Shown: positions 37,117 to 50,234, numbered from the stretch's first letter. The stretch is 64,000 bases of DNA from Escherichia coli (GCF_011881725.1 NZ_JAATUR010000017.1:21618-85617); one strand, 5' to 3'. Notes: generated by a model not told the origin, from the letters alone. Program-made: numbers and translations.

Positions 37117-39576
37117 ATGGATACCGTGGATATTTATCGACTCTCTTTTATTTCTTGTCTGGTCATGGGGATACCTTTTGCCGAGGCAGTAGAATTTAAC
37201 CTTAACGTGCTCGATAAGTCGATGCGCGATAAGGTTGATGTATCATTGCTAAAAGAGAAAGGAAGCATATTACCGGGCAATTATTTTGTTAGTGTTACCG
37301 TTAATAATAATCAGATCAGTGGTGGGCAACAAATTCATTGGCAAAAAAGTGGTGATAAAACAATTCCGTGTATCAATGATTCACTGGTTGATAAATTTGG
37401 CCTTAAAAAAGACTTCAGCCAGACATTACCGTTAATCAATCAATGTGTTGATTTTAGCTCCCATCCTGAAATCATTTTCAACTTCGACCAGACGACCCAA
37501 CAACTGAATATCACTATTCCCCAGGCGTGGCTGGAGTGGCACTCAGAAAACTGGACACCACCTTCAACATGGGATGCAGGTGTTTCCGGCGTATTGATGG
37601 ATTACAACGTGTTCGCCAGCACTTATCGCCCACAAAATGGAAACAAAAGTACCAATCTGAACGCCTATGGTACCGCGGGTATAAACACAGGGGCATGGCG
37701 TCTGCGCAGTGATTATCAGCTCAATCAGTCCAGTTCAGGTGATTATCATGACGAATCTGGCGCAATTTCACGGACTTATCTGTTCCGCCCATTACCACAA
37801 ATTGGTTCCCGGTTGACCCTTGGTGAAACGGATCTTAGCTCTAATATATTTGACGGTTTTTCCTATACCGGAGCCGCTCTGGCCAGCGACGACCGCATGT
37901 TACCCTGGGAAATACGTGGTTATGCGCCACAAATCAGTGGTATCGCCCAGACCAACGCCACAGTAACCATCAGTCATTCTGGTCGTGTTATTTATCAGAA
38001 AAAAGTGCCGCCGGGCCCGTTTATCATTGATGATCTCAATCAATCAGTTCAGGGTACCCTCGATGTCAAAGTTGCCGAAGAAGATGGCAGGGTCAATAAT
38101 TTCCAGGTTTCAGCAGCATCGACACCTTTTCTGACACGTCAGGGACAAATGCGCTACAAACTGGCGGCAGGCCGTCCTCGTACTTCTATCTCACACCATA
38201 CCGATAATGAAACCTTTATCAGTCATGAAGTTTCCTGGGGAATGCTCTCAAATACCTCGCTATATGGCGGGATGCTCCTCGCCGGGGATGATTACCGCTC
38301 CGGGGCGCTTGGGATCGGCCAGAACATGCTCTGGCTGGGAGCACTTTCGTTTGATATGACCTGGGCCAAAAGTCAGTTTCATCAACAAACGGATGAGCAA
38401 GGCTACAGTTATCGCTTTAACTACAGCAAACGCATTGATGCTACTGATAGTATGATATCGCTGGCGGCATATCGTTTTTCCGATCGCCATTTTCACAGCT
38501 ATGCCAATTATCTTGACCATAAATATAATGACGCCGATACCCATGATGAAAAGCAAACCATCAATATCTCGGCGGGTCAGCCAATCACACCACTGAATCT
38601 TAATCTCTACGTCAACCTGCTCCGTCAGACGTGGTGGAATGCCGATGCCTCTACTACTGCGAACATTACCGCAGGATTCAACGTTGATGTTGGTGGCTGG
38701 AAAGATATTTCAGTTTCGACTTCATTCAATACGACGCATTACGAAGACAAAGGTCGCGATAACCAAATTTATCTCTCGATATCTTTACCCATTGGTGAAA
38801 GGGGAAGACTTGGTTACGACATGCAAAACAGTAGCAGCAGTACCACACACCGCATGTCGTGGAACGATACGCTGGATGAGCGTAATAGCTGGGGCATGTC
38901 TGCCGGAGTACAATCCGACCGCCCGGATAATGGTACACAGTTGAGTGGCAACTATCAGCACCTGAGTTCGGCCGGTGAATGGGATCTTTCTGGCACCTAT
39001 GCCGCCAATGATTACACCTCGGCCAGCACAAGCTGGAGTGGCTCCTTCACTGCGACGCAACACGGGGCAGCATTTCATCGTCGTAGCTCCACGAATGAAC
39101 CGCGCCTGATGGTCAGCACAGATGGTGTGGCGGATATTCCCATTCAGGGCAATCTCGACTACACCAACCGTTTCGGTATTGCGGTGGTTCCTTTCGTCTC
39201 CAGCTACCAGCCATCAACCGTGGCAGTCAATATGAATGATCTCCCTGACGGTGTTACCGTTTCGGAGAATGTGGTCAAAGAAACGTGGACCGAAGGGGCA
39301 ATTGGTTATAAATCACTGGCCTCGCGTTCAGGAAAAGATCTCAATGTCATTATTCGCGACGCCAACGGACAATTTCCCCCTCTCGGAGCCGAAATCCGGC
39401 AATATGAACGTGCAATAAGCATAGGTATGGTTGGAGAAGAGGGGCACGCCTGGCTTAGCGGTGTGGATGAAAATCAACAATTCATCGTGCTCTGGGGAGA
39501 TAACCAGAGTTGTACCATTCATCTTCCTGAACACGTGGAAGATATCTCAAAACGTTTGAATCTCCTCTGTCATTAA
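37117..39576 (+). CDS. ybgQ: Outer-membrane fimbrial usher YbgQ
   Basis: The 819-residue usher assembles and secretes fimbrial subunits. It has a signal peptide (cut near AEAVEFN), the N-terminal chaperone-binding domain (about 25-150), the 24-strand pore (about 150-650) with the plug domain in the middle (AQTNATVTISHSGRVIYQKKVPPGPF), and two C-terminal periplasmic domains ending with the Cys pair near SCTIHLP and LLCH. Length is normal for the FimD/PapC family and there is no frameshift. Confidence 0.95.
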   Translation: MDTVDIYRLSFISCLVMGIPFAEAVEFNLNVLDKSMRDKVDVSLLKEKGSILPGNYFVSVTVNNNQISGGQQIHWQKSGDKTIPCINDSLVDKFGLKKDFSQTLPLINQCVDFSSHPEIIFNFDQTTQQLNITIPQAWLEWHSENWTPPSTWDAGVSGVLMDYNVFASTYRPQNGNKSTNLNAYGTAGINTGAWRLRSDYQLNQSSSGDYHDESGAISRTYLFRPLPQIGSRLTLGETDLSSNIFDGFSYTGAALASDDRMLPWEIRGYAPQISGIAQTNATVTISHSGRVIYQKKVPPGPFIIDDLNQSVQGTLDVKVAEEDGRVNNFQVSAASTPFLTRQGQMRYKLAAGRPRTSISHHTDNETFISHEVSWGMLSNTSLYGGMLLAGDDYRSGALGIGQNMLWLGALSFDMTWAKSQFHQQTDEQGYSYRFNYSKRIDATDSMISLAAYRFSDRHFHSYANYLDHKYNDADTHDEKQTINISAGQPITPLNLNLYVNLLRQTWWNADASTTANITAGFNVDVGGWKDISVSTSFNTTHYEDKGRDNQIYLSISLPIGERGRLGYDMQNSSSSTTHRMSWNDTLDERNSWGMSAGVQSDRPDNGTQLSGNYQHLSSAGEWDLSGTYAANDYTSASTSWSGSFTATQHGAAFHRRSSTNEPRLMVSTDGVADIPIQGNLDYTNRFGIAVVPFVSSYQPSTVAVNMNDLPDGVTVSENVVKETWTEGAIGYKSLASRSGKDLNVIIRDANGQFPPLGAEIRQYERAISIGMVGEEGHAWLSGVDENQQFIVLWGDNQSCTIHLPEHVEDISKRLNLLCH

Positions 39577-39590
39577 TTAAGGAAAAGATA

Positions 39591-40322
39591 ATGACACGTT
39601 TTCAAGGCATGTTTTTTATTCTGTTTACCACCAGTCTGTACAGCCATGCCGCTATTCAGCCTGATCGTACTCGTATTGTGTTTGACGCTAACAACAAAGC
39701 AACCAGTTTACGCGTGGAAAACCGCAGCGAAAATCTTCCCTATCTGGCTTATTCGTGGATAGAAACGGAAAAGGGAGAGAAAAGCGATGATTTCCTGGTT
39801 GCTCTCCCCCCCATCCAGCGCCTGGAGCCTAAAGCGACATCGCAAATCAGGATTGTAAAACAAGGCTCAACAGCGCAGCTTCCCACCGACAGGGAAACAC
39901 TGTTTTATTATAATTTACGTGAAATCCCTCCAGCGCCAGATAAAAACAATGCTCATGCGATCCTGCAAGTCGCTATCCAGAGTCGTATTAAGTTGTTCTG
40001 GCGTCCCGCAACGTTACGCAAGAAAACTGGCGAACACATAGAACAACAATTACACGTTAGCCAGCAGAATAATCAACTCACTATGAAAAACCCGACGCCT
40101 TATTATCTGACCATTGCCTGGCTTGGTCGGGATATGAAAACGGCACTTCCTGGATTTAAAAGTATGCTGATCGCACCTTTTAATTCGGTAACCACCAACA
40201 CTGGCAACAATAGCGGCAACCAGTTTTACCTCGGATATATGGATGATTACGGCGCATTGCGCATGAACACTCTTAAATGCCAGGGAGAATGTCGCTTACA
40301 ACCAGTAGAGGAGAAAAAATGA
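39591..40322 (+). CDS. ybgP: Periplasmic fimbrial chaperone YbgP
   Basis: The 243-residue chaperone has a signal peptide (cut after HA near residue 21) and the two-domain immunoglobulin-like fold of the PapD family: the N-terminal donor strand region ([21 protein letters not shown]), the subunit-anchoring Arg/Lys pair, and the signature YYNLREIPP with RIKLFWRP. It lies 14 bp after the usher and overlaps ybgO by four bases (ATGA). Confidence 0.95.
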   Translation: MTRFQGMFFILFTTSLYSHAAIQPDRTRIVFDANNKATSLRVENRSENLPYLAYSWIETEKGEKSDDFLVALPPIQRLEPKATSQIRIVKQGSTAQLPTDRETLFYYNLREIPPAPDKNNAHAILQVAIQSRIKLFWRPATLRKKTGEHIEQQLHVSQQNNQLTMKNPTPYYLTIAWLGRDMKTALPGFKSMLIAPFNSVTTNTGNNSGNQFYLGYMDDYGALRMNTLKCQGECRLQPVEEKK

Positions 40323-41380
40323 GACTTAATCAGGGAGTGTTTCTTATTTTTATCCTGATATTTTTACCGTTAAAAGCAGCACTGGCACTGGATTGTTATT
40401 TTGGTTCTGCGGGCGGCGCTGTTGAAAAATCAGAAACCATTCTGCCTTTTGCCGTGCCCTCTAATGCAAAACCAGGCGATAAAATCTGGGAATCTGACGA
40501 TATTAAAATATCCGTTTATTGTGACAATAATACCAACAGTGATTTTAATAGTGAGCATGTCTATGCCTGGGTCAACCCTTATCCAGGCGTTCAGGATCGT
40601 TACTACCAACTTGGTGTGACATATAACGGAATTGATTATGATGCCAGCCAGGGGAAAAGCCGAATCGACACAAATCAATGTATTGACAGTAAAAAAATTG
40701 ATATCTATACACCTGATCAGATAAACGCAATGGGATGGCAGAATAAAATTTGCTCCAATGATCCCACTGATATCCACAAATCGCGAACATTCATGGCTCG
40801 TATGCGATTATATGTAAAAGTTCGTGAAATGCCGCCTCATGATTATCAAAGTTCTCTCAGTAACTACATTGTGGTGCAATTTGATGGTGCGGGCAGCGTT
40901 AACGAAGATCCTACAGCCCATAATCTTAAATATCATATATATGGACTGGAAAATATTCGCGTCCTGGACTGCGGCGTAAACTTTTCAATTATCCCAGAGA
41001 GTCAGACAATTGATTTTGGTAAATTTAATGTACTGGATATTCGTCGACATAACATGACAAAAACCTTCAGCATTAAGACGACAAAAAACCAAAATGATCA
41101 ATGTACTGACGGATTTAAAGTGAGTTCATCATTTTACACAGAAGAAACACTTGAAGAGGAAGATAAAGCGTTATTAATTGGCAATGGTCTACGTCTGCGT
41201 CTACTGGATGAAAGCGCCTCGCCGTATACATTTAACAAATATACGGAATACGCCGACTTCACTAATGACATGTTGACCTATGAGAAAACATACACTGCTG
41301 AACTATCGTCTATTACTGGCACACCTATTAAAGCTGGGCCATTTGATACAGTCGTGTTATTCAAAATTAACTACAACTGA
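40319..41380 (+). CDS. ybgO: Fimbrial tip adhesin-like protein YbgO
   Basis: The 353-residue product has a signal peptide ([20 protein letters not shown], cut near ALA) followed by an N-terminal binding domain (about 25-220) and a C-terminal pilin-like domain (about 225-353, [21 protein letters not shown]), the usual two-domain form of tip adhesins. ATG 40319 overlaps the ybgP stop. The receptor is unknown. GC content looks lower than in the surrounding housekeeping genes, as is common for fimbrial adhesins. Confidence 0.93.
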   Translation: MRLNQGVFLIFILIFLPLKAALALDCYFGSAGGAVEKSETILPFAVPSNAKPGDKIWESDDIKISVYCDNNTNSDFNSEHVYAWVNPYPGVQDRYYQLGVTYNGIDYDASQGKSRIDTNQCIDSKKIDIYTPDQINAMGWQNKICSNDPTDIHKSRTFMARMRLYVKVREMPPHDYQSSLSNYIVVQFDGAGSVNEDPTAHNLKYHIYGLENIRVLDCGVNFSIIPESQTIDFGKFNVLDIRRHNMTKTFSIKTTKNQNDQCTDGFKVSSSFYTEETLEEEDKALLIGNGLRLRLLDESASPYTFNKYTEYADFTNDMLTYEKTYTAELSSITGTPIKAGPFDTVVLFKINYN

Positions 41381-41528
41381 TCTCGCGTGATGCCCTTTTC
41401 TGGTGAAGAGGGCTACCTGTTCACATGCTTTACTCTTTTCCAGACTTTCTTGATTGCTGATATTTTTTCTTAAACTGACTTTCTTTATGCTGTATCGATA
41501 CACCAGGGGCAGTAGCGGGGAGCAGAGG

Positions 41529-42575
41529 ATGCCAGTTTTACAGTGGAGTTTATTATTTTTATTGTCGATTCTACTTTCTGTACTCTTCCTGGCTTTGCAT
41601 CTCCCCGCCGCCTTACTGCTTGGCCCGATGGTGGCCGGAATTATCATTAGTCTGAAAGGTGTCACACTGCAACTTCCCCGCGCCGCATTCCTCGCCGCAC
41701 AGGCTATTCTCGGATGCATGATTGCGCAGAATCTGACCAGCTCAATTCTGACCACGCTTGCGCAAAACTGGCCTGTCGTACTGGGAATATTACTGGTCAC
41801 GTTGCTTTCCAGCGCTGCGGTTGGATGGCTGCTGGTACGTTACAGCTCGCTGCCGGGTAATACAGGTGCGTGGGGATCATCTCCTGGTGGAGCAGCGGCA
41901 ATGGTCGCGATGGCCCAGGATTATGGTGCCGATATCCGTCTCGTGGCATTTATGCAATATTTGCGAGTGCTGTTTGTTGCCGGTGCGGCGGTACTGGTAA
42001 CTCGGATAATCATGGGCGACAGCGCCGAAACAGCAAGCCAACAAATGGTATGGTTTCCTCCGGCAAGCCTGGAGCTTCTCAAAACATTGCTTCTTGCAAC
42101 TATCGCAGGTTTTATCGGGCTTAAATTACGTATTCCTTCCGGTACGATGCTCATTCCGATGCTGGCAGGCGCATTGCTCCAGTCTGGCGAGTTCATCACG
42201 ATTGAATTACCAGAATGGCTACTGGCGATAGCGTATATGGCAATTGGCTGGCGAATCGGTCTGGGTTTTGATAAACAAATCTTACTGCGGGCATTACGCC
42301 CACTGCCGCAAATTCTGCTGTCGATTTTTGCTCTGCTGGCTATTTGCGCCGGAATGGCATGGGGGCTGACCCGGTTTATGCATATTGATTTTATGACCGC
42401 CTACCTCGCCACCAGCCCCGGAGGGCTGGATACGGTAGCGGTTATCGCCGCGGGTAGTAATGCCGATATGGCATTGATTATGGCGATGCAGACCCTGCGT
42501 TTGTTCAGTATCTTGCTGACAGGGCCTGCCATTGCGCGGTTTATTTCAACTTATGCGCCGAAGCGGTCTGTCTAG
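41529..42575 (+). CDS. abrB: AbrB family membrane protein (putative regulator of aidB)
   Basis: This 348-residue protein has about nine to ten membrane segments and two copies of the AbrB/ammonia monooxygenase-like duplicated unit, seen as [23 protein letters not shown] and [24 protein letters not shown]. It was named for an effect on aidB expression; its structure suggests a transporter, so the regulator name may mislead. I chose ATG 41529 with GGGGAG six bases before it. Its 3' end overlaps nei (convergent) by four bases. Confidence 0.9.
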   Translation: MPVLQWSLLFLLSILLSVLFLALHLPAALLLGPMVAGIIISLKGVTLQLPRAAFLAAQAILGCMIAQNLTSSILTTLAQNWPVVLGILLVTLLSSAAVGWLLVRYSSLPGNTGAWGSSPGGAAAMVAMAQDYGADIRLVAFMQYLRVLFVAGAAVLVTRIIMGDSAETASQQMVWFPPASLELLKTLLLATIAGFIGLKLRIPSGTMLIPMLAGALLQSGEFITIELPEWLLAIAYMAIGWRIGLGFDKQILLRALRPLPQILLSIFALLAICAGMAWGLTRFMHIDFMTAYLATSPGGLDTVAVIAAGSNADMALIMAMQTLRLFSILLTGPAIARFISTYAPKRSV

Positions 42576-43363
42576 TGTTGGCAACCCGGACACCAGTAAA
42601 ACGGACGTGATGACAACGTCGTTTTCTCAATGATGCCGCCACACCGTTCGCACTTCTCGCCATCCCGATGAAAGACTTTAAAGCGGAACAGCGCGCCATG
42701 ATGCTTATTTTCATCCACCTGCCCCCGCGTAGCATAAGAAAGACGCGGAATATCCAGTAGCGCGTGCGCGAGCGCATCCAGTTGCTCTGCGTTAAGATCT
42801 TTCGCTTTATGACTTCCCGTTAACCCGACCTGCCAGAGGATCTCCACTCGCAGATAATTGCCAAGTCCTGCCAGAAACGCCTGGTCGAGCAGTAATCCGG
42901 CAAACTGACGGTTGCGAAAACGCGGCGACAATAACCGCTCTTTCACTATTTCCGGCGTCAAAATCGGGTCCAGCACATCCGGTCCGACTCGCTGTAAAAA
43001 CGGATGTATAGCCAGTTGTTCTGCTGTCAACATCTCAATATCGGAGGCGCTATACAGCAGTATCGTTTTGTCGGCAGTTTGCAGTTTTACTCGCAACACC
43101 CGCGTGGTCTGTGGCTCTTCGCCAGTATTAACTACTCGCCAGACACCGTAGAGTTGGTTATGGCTATAGAGCGTTAACCCGTCAGAAAAATGGGTCAGCA
43201 ATGCTTTTCCGCGTGTTTCCACACAGGTAACATGCTGACCAATAAGTTGAGATTGATAAGGTTTTAACTGCGGGAAAGCAAACCAGACATCCGTCAGTGG
43301 TTTGCCTTTGATCGCCGCCTCCAGGTTATCCGCTGCGCGGCGGATCTCCGGGCCTTCAGGCAT
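42572..43363 (-). CDS. nei: Endonuclease VIII (Nei)
   Basis: Nei is a DNA glycosylase/AP lyase that removes oxidised pyrimidines. The 263-residue protein begins MPEGPEI, with Pro2 as the Schiff-base nucleophile and Glu3 as general acid; the helix-two-turn-helix lies near [14 protein letters not shown] and the C-terminal zinc finger is [24 protein letters not shown]. It is last in ybgI-pxpBCA-nei, 35 bp after pxpA. Confidence 0.97.
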   Translation of the reverse strand: MPEGPEIRRAADNLEAAIKGKPLTDVWFAFPQLKPYQSQLIGQHVTCVETRGKALLTHFSDGLTLYSHNQLYGVWRVVNTGEEPQTTRVLRVKLQTADKTILLYSASDIEMLTAEQLAIHPFLQRVGPDVLDPILTPEIVKERLLSPRFRNRQFAGLLLDQAFLAGLGNYLRVEILWQVGLTGSHKAKDLNAEQLDALAHALLDIPRLSYATRGQVDENKHHGALFRFKVFHRDGEKCERCGGIIEKTTLSSRPFYWCPGCQH

Positions 43364-43398
43364 GGGGATTTCCTTTTTTCGTTCTTAGTTCTGCGGGA

Positions 43399-44133
43399 TT
43401 ATGCTGTGACCACAATCCCTTTTTCGATAAATGCAGATCGTAGCCGGCGGGCGAACGCCAGCGCATGCTCGCCGTCGCCATGTAGGCAGACCGTCTGTGC
43501 CGTGACCTTCGCCCACGCACCAGTGATACTTTTGACTCTGCCGTTTTGCACCATCTCCAGCGTTTGTGCCAGCGCCTGTTCTTCGTCTTCAATCAACGCG
43601 CCTGGCTGGCTTCGCGGCACCAACGAACCGTCGGCCTGATATCCGCGATCGGCAAACACTTCCTCGCGGGTTTTCAGGCCATATCGCTCTCCTGCACGGA
43701 TTAGCTCGCTTCCCGCCAGTCCAACGAGAATCAATGTCGGATCACAAGCGTAAACCGCTCTGGCGATGGCGTCTGCCAGTTGTGCGTCTTTAGCAGCCTG
43801 GTTATACAACATACCGTGCGGTTTGACATGACGCATTACGCCCCCTTCCACCCGGGCAATCGCAGCCAGCGCGCCAATTTGATACAACGTCTGGGCGTAA
43901 ACGGCTTCTGGCGGCAGTTGCATCGCGGTGCGACCAAAATTTTCCCTGTCAGGAAAACTCGGATGAGCGCCAATCGCGACACCATTTTTTATCGCTTCAC
44001 GCACGCAAGTCTGCATAGTTTGCGCATCGCCTGCATGAAATCCACAGGCAATATTGGCTGAGGAAACCAGCGTTAATAGCTCTGCGTCACTGGCGCAGCC
44101 TTCGCCCAGATCGGCGTTCAGGTCAATTTTCAT
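43399..44133 (-). CDS. pxpA: 5-Oxoprolinase subunit A
   Basis: PxpA, of the LamB/YcsF family, joins PxpB and PxpC as an ATP-dependent 5-oxoprolinase that opens damaged cyclic glutamate (5-oxoproline) to glutamate. The 244-residue protein starts [16 protein letters not shown] and shows the metal/substrate motifs [11 protein letters not shown] and [10 protein letters not shown]. It overlaps pxpC by 11 bases, so it is translated in a coupled set. Confidence 0.96.
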   Translation of the reverse strand: MKIDLNADLGEGCASDAELLTLVSSANIACGFHAGDAQTMQTCVREAIKNGVAIGAHPSFPDRENFGRTAMQLPPEAVYAQTLYQIGALAAIARVEGGVMRHVKPHGMLYNQAAKDAQLADAIARAVYACDPTLILVGLAGSELIRAGERYGLKTREEVFADRGYQADGSLVPRSQPGALIEDEEQALAQTLEMVQNGRVKSITGAWAKVTAQTVCLHGDGEHALAFARRLRSAFIEKGIVVTA

Positions 44134-45055
44134 TGTGCAATCGCCACGCTAATTGTTCGAAATAACGTTGCTGCTCTTGCCGCGCTTTTAGTGCTTCTTC
44201 CAGTGAGCACTGGACAAAATGAATCGGCTGACCGAGGGGAATTTGCGCCAGATGGTACATATCAGCCTCAATGATACAGGCAATACGCGGGTAACCACCG
44301 GAGGTTTGCGCGTCGTTCATCAGCACAATCGGCTGCCCGTTATGCGGCACCTGTACCACCCCCGGCAGCAAACCGTGAGATAACAGTTCGCGATCGATGG
44401 TGCGTTTTAAAATTTGCCCCTGTAAGCGATAACCCATGCGGTTACTTTGCGGGCTAAGCTGCCAGGGCGAACGCCAGAATGCATCCTGCGAGACGCGATC
44501 GAACTCATGATATTCCGGCCCCGGCAAGGCGCGAATCCGGTTGCCCCACAGCAACTGTTTAACACCCTGCGCTTCCATAAAATCACGTTTCGCTTTGCCA
44601 ATGGGGAGCCTGTCACCATCCTTCAGTAAACGCCCTTCCAGCCCACCAATACCTACTTTCAGATCAGTACTACATGATCCCATCACTGGCGGGACATCAA
44701 TCCCCCCCGCCACTGCCAGATAGCTACGTACACCATGTTGCGGACGTTTAAGCGTTAAACGCTGACCAGCCCTCACCGGCAAGCGCCAGCCAGTCCACAC
44801 TGCATTGTCGTCCAGTCGCGCTTCGCAACCTGCCCCAGTCAGCGCAAACCAGCCGTCGCGTTCAAACTCTACCGTTAACTGACCGAGCGTGATCTCCAGT
44901 GCAGGAGCGTTCGCGTCATTACCTACCAGCAGGTTAGCAATACGTAGCGCAGGCATATCCAGCGCGCCACAGTGGCTGATACCCGACTGACGAAAACCGT
45001 GACGGCCTCCATCCTGCACAGTGGTATACATACCCGCCCGAATAATCTTCAGCAT
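44123..45055 (-). CDS. pxpC: 5-Oxoprolinase subunit C
   Basis: The 310-residue protein is the KipA-like partner (carboxyltransferase domain, subdomain A and B family). Family segments include [24 protein letters not shown] near the start and [22 protein letters not shown] near the end. It overlaps pxpB by seven and pxpA by eleven bases. Confidence 0.96.
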   Translation of the reverse strand: MLKIIRAGMYTTVQDGGRHGFRQSGISHCGALDMPALRIANLLVGNDANAPALEITLGQLTVEFERDGWFALTGAGCEARLDDNAVWTGWRLPVRAGQRLTLKRPQHGVRSYLAVAGGIDVPPVMGSCSTDLKVGIGGLEGRLLKDGDRLPIGKAKRDFMEAQGVKQLLWGNRIRALPGPEYHEFDRVSQDAFWRSPWQLSPQSNRMGYRLQGQILKRTIDRELLSHGLLPGVVQVPHNGQPIVLMNDAQTSGGYPRIACIIEADMYHLAQIPLGQPIHFVQCSLEEALKARQEQQRYFEQLAWRLHNEN

Positions 45056-45705
45056 ACTCCCTCCTTCTGCGGCACAAAGCGCACGCTGTCTCCAGGACGT
45101 AATAAGATAGGTTCGTCACGCGCCGGGTCAAACAGACTGAGCGAGGTATGGCCTATCAACTGCCAGCCACCCGGCGTTGCCACCGGATAAACACCGGTCT
45201 GCGATCCGCCAATCCCTACAGAACCAGCCGGAACGAGCAAACGCGGTTCAGCGCGTCTTGGTGTATGTAGTTGTTCTGGCAAGCTCCCGAGATACGGGAA
45301 ACCTGGTTGAAAACCCAAAAACCAGACCACGTATTCCACAGAGGAGTGCAGTTCAACAACCTGTTTTTCGCTCAACCCACAATGCGCCGCGACCACCGCC
45401 AGATCCGGCCCGCCTGCGCCACCATAAACCACCGGAATTTCGATAAAGCGTGACTCCGGTTCCAGTGCTTCGCTCTCCTCCCACCAGCGTTGTAAACGCT
45501 CAATGGCATCAAGCGCCAACGACTCCGGCTCCCGCAAAATCACCGTGATATTGTTCATGCCGGGAATGGCTTCCACAACATTCGGCATATCCACCAGACG
45601 CTGCGCCAGTCGCCAGATACGTTTCTGGCTGGCCAGCGTGACTGGCGGCTCCAGTTCCAGCACTACCGCTGTTTCACCTAACAGATAACAACGCGCTCGT
45701 TGCAC
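45049..45705 (-). CDS. pxpB: 5-Oxoprolinase subunit B
   Basis: The 218-residue KipI-like subunit begins at GTG (45705). Family motifs are [19 protein letters not shown] and [21 protein letters not shown]. It is the first oxoprolinase gene, 22 bp after ybgI on the same strand. Confidence 0.96.
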   Translation of the reverse strand: MQRARCYLLGETAVVLELEPPVTLASQKRIWRLAQRLVDMPNVVEAIPGMNNITVILREPESLALDAIERLQRWWEESEALEPESRFIEIPVVYGGAGGPDLAVVAAHCGLSEKQVVELHSSVEYVVWFLGFQPGFPYLGSLPEQLHTPRRAEPRLLVPAGSVGIGGSQTGVYPVATPGGWQLIGHTSLSLFDPARDEPILLRPGDSVRFVPQKEGVC

Positions 45706-45727
45706 TTTCGTTCCCTCTAATAGTTAG

Positions 45728-46471
45728 TTATGCAGGATTTGGAATATCAATAAAGGTCACATCAAGATCGGTATTTTCATTTAACCATTCGCTCAACGCG
45801 CGAATACCGCCGCGTTCGGTGGCATGGTGACCCGCCGCATAAAAATGCAATCCTTGCTCGCGTGCCGAATGAATAGTCTGTTCAGAGACTTCACCTGTAA
45901 TAAATGCATCCACACCAAAACGCGCGGCGCTATCAATAAAACTTTGCCCGCCGCCCGTGCACCAGGCGACACGCTGTACCACCTCTGGTCCGTTGTCGCC
46001 ACACCACAGCGGCTTGCGTCCCAGACGCGCTTCAATCCACGAGGCCAGTTCCAGCCCCGGCACAGGCATCGTCAGTTCGCCCCACGGCACCAGTGGTTCG
46101 ATCTCGCCCATTACCGTAATCCCCAGCAATGCCGCCAGTTGCGCGTTATTGCCAAGCTCCGGATGCGCGTCCAACGGCAGATGCCAGCCATACAGGTTGA
46201 TATCATTCGCCAACAATGTTTTTAAGCGGTTACGCTTCATACCGCGAATGACTGGCGATTCCCCTTTCCAGAAATAACCATGATGCACAATAACCGCATC
46301 AGCGCCCAGGCGTACCGCTTCATCGAGTAGCGCCTGGCTGGCGGTGACACCGGTAACAATTTTTTGCACCGTCTCTTTGCCTTCCACTTGCAAACCATTC
46401 GGCGCGTAATCACTTATCGCCGCGCTGTTCAGTTTCTCGTTAATCAGTTGTTCCAGTTCGGTGTTTTTCAT
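45728..46471 (-). CDS. ybgI: NIF3/DUF34 metal-binding protein YbgI
   Basis: The 247-residue protein is the E. coli NIF3-family member, a hexameric toroid with a dinuclear metal site. Metal ligands are seen in VIVHHGYFWKG and AAGHHATERGG, with Asp in LPLDAHPELG. A hydrolase role has been proposed (GTP cyclohydrolase-like); physiological substrate is not settled. It begins the operon with the oxoprolinase genes and diverges from dtpD. Confidence 0.95.
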   Translation of the reverse strand: MKNTELEQLINEKLNSAAISDYAPNGLQVEGKETVQKIVTGVTASQALLDEAVRLGADAVIVHHGYFWKGESPVIRGMKRNRLKTLLANDINLYGWHLPLDAHPELGNNAQLAALLGITVMGEIEPLVPWGELTMPVPGLELASWIEARLGRKPLWCGDNGPEVVQRVAWCTGGGQSFIDSAARFGVDAFITGEVSEQTIHSAREQGLHFYAAGHHATERGGIRALSEWLNENTDLDVTFIDIPNPA

Positions 46472-46653
46472 CTTCGCGCCTTCTAAATTCTGATAGCTAC
46501 TCCGTTAACATAGCGTTACCTCGCCTGTTCGTCGATAGCCAATCTTTCGACATATTAAGAAACAAACACATCGCCAAAAGACGCAAATTGTTTATCTCAT
46601 AACTGCATACTTCATGTATATTTATGCAAACAGACAGCATATTGCATAAATAA

Positions 46654-48222
<1,569 letters not shown>

Positions 48223-48238
48223 TAAGCCAGTACCGATG

Positions 48239-48268
48239 CCTGATAAAACGCTCACGCGTTTTATCAGG
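48239..48268. repeat. REP-like hairpin between dtpD and phr
   Basis: CCTGATAAAACGC-TCAC-GCGTTTTATCAGG is a perfect 13-bp inverted repeat. It sits in the convergent gap and runs into the phr gene: the last arm includes the phr stop codon (48264-48266). Confidence 0.85.
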
Positions 48269-49682
48269 TCCCTTTCCTCGCTTTTTCATATGCTGCCAGC
48301 GTACTCAACCTTGCCTCTTTGTGATCAACTATCGGTTGTGGATAATCCAGCTCCACGCCCGCTTTCTGCGCCCACTTCCACGGTTCATGCACCGCTTTCC
48401 CAGGCACATCGTGCAGCTCCGGTAGCCACCGGCGAATAAACTCGCCTTCGCGGTCAAATCTCTCACCTTGCGTTGTCGGGTTGAAAATACGGAAATACGG
48501 CGCGGCATCGGTTCCGGTAGAAGCCGCCCACTGCCAGCCACCGTTATTGGCCGCCAAATCACCATCAATCAGTTGCGACATGAAATATCGCTCGCCTTCG
48601 CGCCAGTCGATTAGCAAATCTTTCACCAGAAAACTGGCTGTGATCATCCGCAGGCGATTATGCATCCAGCCGGTACTATTAAGCTGACGCATAGCGGCAT
48701 CGACAATCGGGTATCCCGTTTTGCCTTCCTGCCAGGCCGTTAAATGCGCTGGATTACGCTGCCACTGTACGCGGTCGGTCCAGGTAATAAAGGGGCGATG
48801 TTTACACAACGATGGGTGATACGTCATCAGGTGACGGTAAAACTCGCGCCAGATCAGCTCATTAAGCCAGACGCTACCCGGTCCGCCATCCAGCGCCTGC
48901 GGCTGTTCCGTCAACAGGCGATGCAAACACTGGCGGGGGGATAATCCCCCAGTTGCCAGGGTGGCGGACAAACGGCTGGTGCCTTCCACAGCAGGAAAAT
49001 CTCGCTGTTGCTCGTACGGCCCTGCGCCGCTGTGGCAAAAATGGCGTAATTGCGCAATCGCCGCTTTTTCTTCCACTGGGAAATGCGCAGTATCAAAAGA
49101 CTGACGGGGATAATTCAGCGTAACTGGCGCACCTGGTGCTATAGCCCCGCCAGGGCGCACTTTCGGTGCTGAGACGCACTCCGGCATCCCTTCCCGCAGC
49201 CGTTTCAGCCAGGCATTTTTAAACGGCGTAAAGACTTTGTACATCTCGTGATTGCCCGTCATCACCGCGCCAGGCGGCAGGATCACGCCGTCATCAACTC
49301 CTTCACACACCACGTTACGCAGCGTTCTCTCAACCTGAGCATCCCGCGCCCGCTCATTCACTTCATATTGATAGTTATAAAACAGACGGGTAACGCGGTT
49401 TTCCTCACACACCTGTTTAACCATTTCGACAGTGGCGGCAAAGTCATCCACTTCACGGAATAATAAAGGAATGCCTTTTTTCGCCAGTGCGATTTTCAGC
49501 GTATTAAGTTGAGCATTGATAAGTTCAGCCTGACGCGGCGACATGTTATGCGCCGCCCACTGGCGCGGTGTTGCAATAAACAGTGCCAGCACACGTGCAG
49601 ACGAATTGCGGCAGGCAGCAGCCAGCGCGAGATTATCGTGCAAACGTAAATCCTGGCGAAACCAGGCCAGATGGGTGGTCAT
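48264..49682 (-). CDS. phr: Deoxyribodipyrimidine photolyase
   Basis: The light-driven enzyme splits cyclobutane pyrimidine dimers. The 472-residue protein has an N-terminal alpha/beta antenna domain (MTTHLAWFRQDLRLHDN, binding methenyltetrahydrofolate) and a C-terminal helical FAD domain with GYPIVDAAMRQLNSTGWMHNRLRMI and WQWAASTGTDAAPYFRIFNP, including the tryptophans of the electron-transfer chain. It overlaps ybgA by four bases. Confidence 0.97.
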   Translation of the reverse strand: MTTHLAWFRQDLRLHDNLALAAACRNSSARVLALFIATPRQWAAHNMSPRQAELINAQLNTLKIALAKKGIPLLFREVDDFAATVEMVKQVCEENRVTRLFYNYQYEVNERARDAQVERTLRNVVCEGVDDGVILPPGAVMTGNHEMYKVFTPFKNAWLKRLREGMPECVSAPKVRPGGAIAPGAPVTLNYPRQSFDTAHFPVEEKAAIAQLRHFCHSGAGPYEQQRDFPAVEGTSRLSATLATGGLSPRQCLHRLLTEQPQALDGGPGSVWLNELIWREFYRHLMTYHPSLCKHRPFITWTDRVQWQRNPAHLTAWQEGKTGYPIVDAAMRQLNSTGWMHNRLRMITASFLVKDLLIDWREGERYFMSQLIDGDLAANNGGWQWAASTGTDAAPYFRIFNPTTQGERFDREGEFIRRWLPELHDVPGKAVHEPWKWAQKAGVELDYPQPIVDHKEARLSTLAAYEKARKGT

Positions 49683-50188
49683 AAAACTCCTGCATGGCGC
49701 AAGTTAATAACACGCGGCCAAAGTTCGAAATAACGTTGCCCTAAAAGCCAGGCGTCAGGATAAAGCGCCATATAGTGTTTGATACGCATCAGCGGCGCAA
49801 GAAGCGGTTGTTCGCCACGGCGATAACTGTCGATAAGCGCCGCCAGTTGCTGGCGTTCTGCACAATCAATATGCGGACGAAAATAACCCTGAACGTGCAT
49901 CAAAACATTGGTGTGATCGTGTGTGTTGGCAGGTTGAGAAAGCAAAACAATTACACGTTGGCGGTATTCGTCGTAAAAATCGTCCAGATTTTGCCACTGG
50001 TGAATATCTGCCACAAACGGGCCAAGTTTGCGGTACTCCGGTTGGGAATGCGCCAGAAATACGAGTTTATAGCGGCTGTGATAATTGTTGAGTGCCCCAC
50101 GCGTTAGCCCTCGCTCTTTAAGACGGTGTAACTCGTGCAAAGCAAAAATGCGGATAAGGGTGCTGTCATCAAAACGTTGTTGATTCAT
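49679..50188 (-). CDS. ybgA: DUF1722 protein YbgA
   Basis: The 169-residue protein belongs to the YbgA/DUF1722 family, often fused or adjacent to photolyase genes. Typical segments are LIRIFALHELHRLKERGLTRGALNNYHSRYK and YFRPHIDCAERQQLAALIDSYRRGEQPLLAPL. It is translationally coupled to phr (ATGA overlap), which suggests a DNA-repair link; its biochemistry is unknown to me. Confidence 0.94.
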   Translation of the reverse strand: MNQQRFDDSTLIRIFALHELHRLKERGLTRGALNNYHSRYKLVFLAHSQPEYRKLGPFVADIHQWQNLDDFYDEYRQRVIVLLSQPANTHDHTNVLMHVQGYFRPHIDCAERQQLAALIDSYRRGEQPLLAPLMRIKHYMALYPDAWLLGQRYFELWPRVINLRHAGVL

Positions 50189-50234
50189 TACTGCTCCTGA
50201 GTGGTTTACAGGAATAAGTTTAGACGGCGTACAT

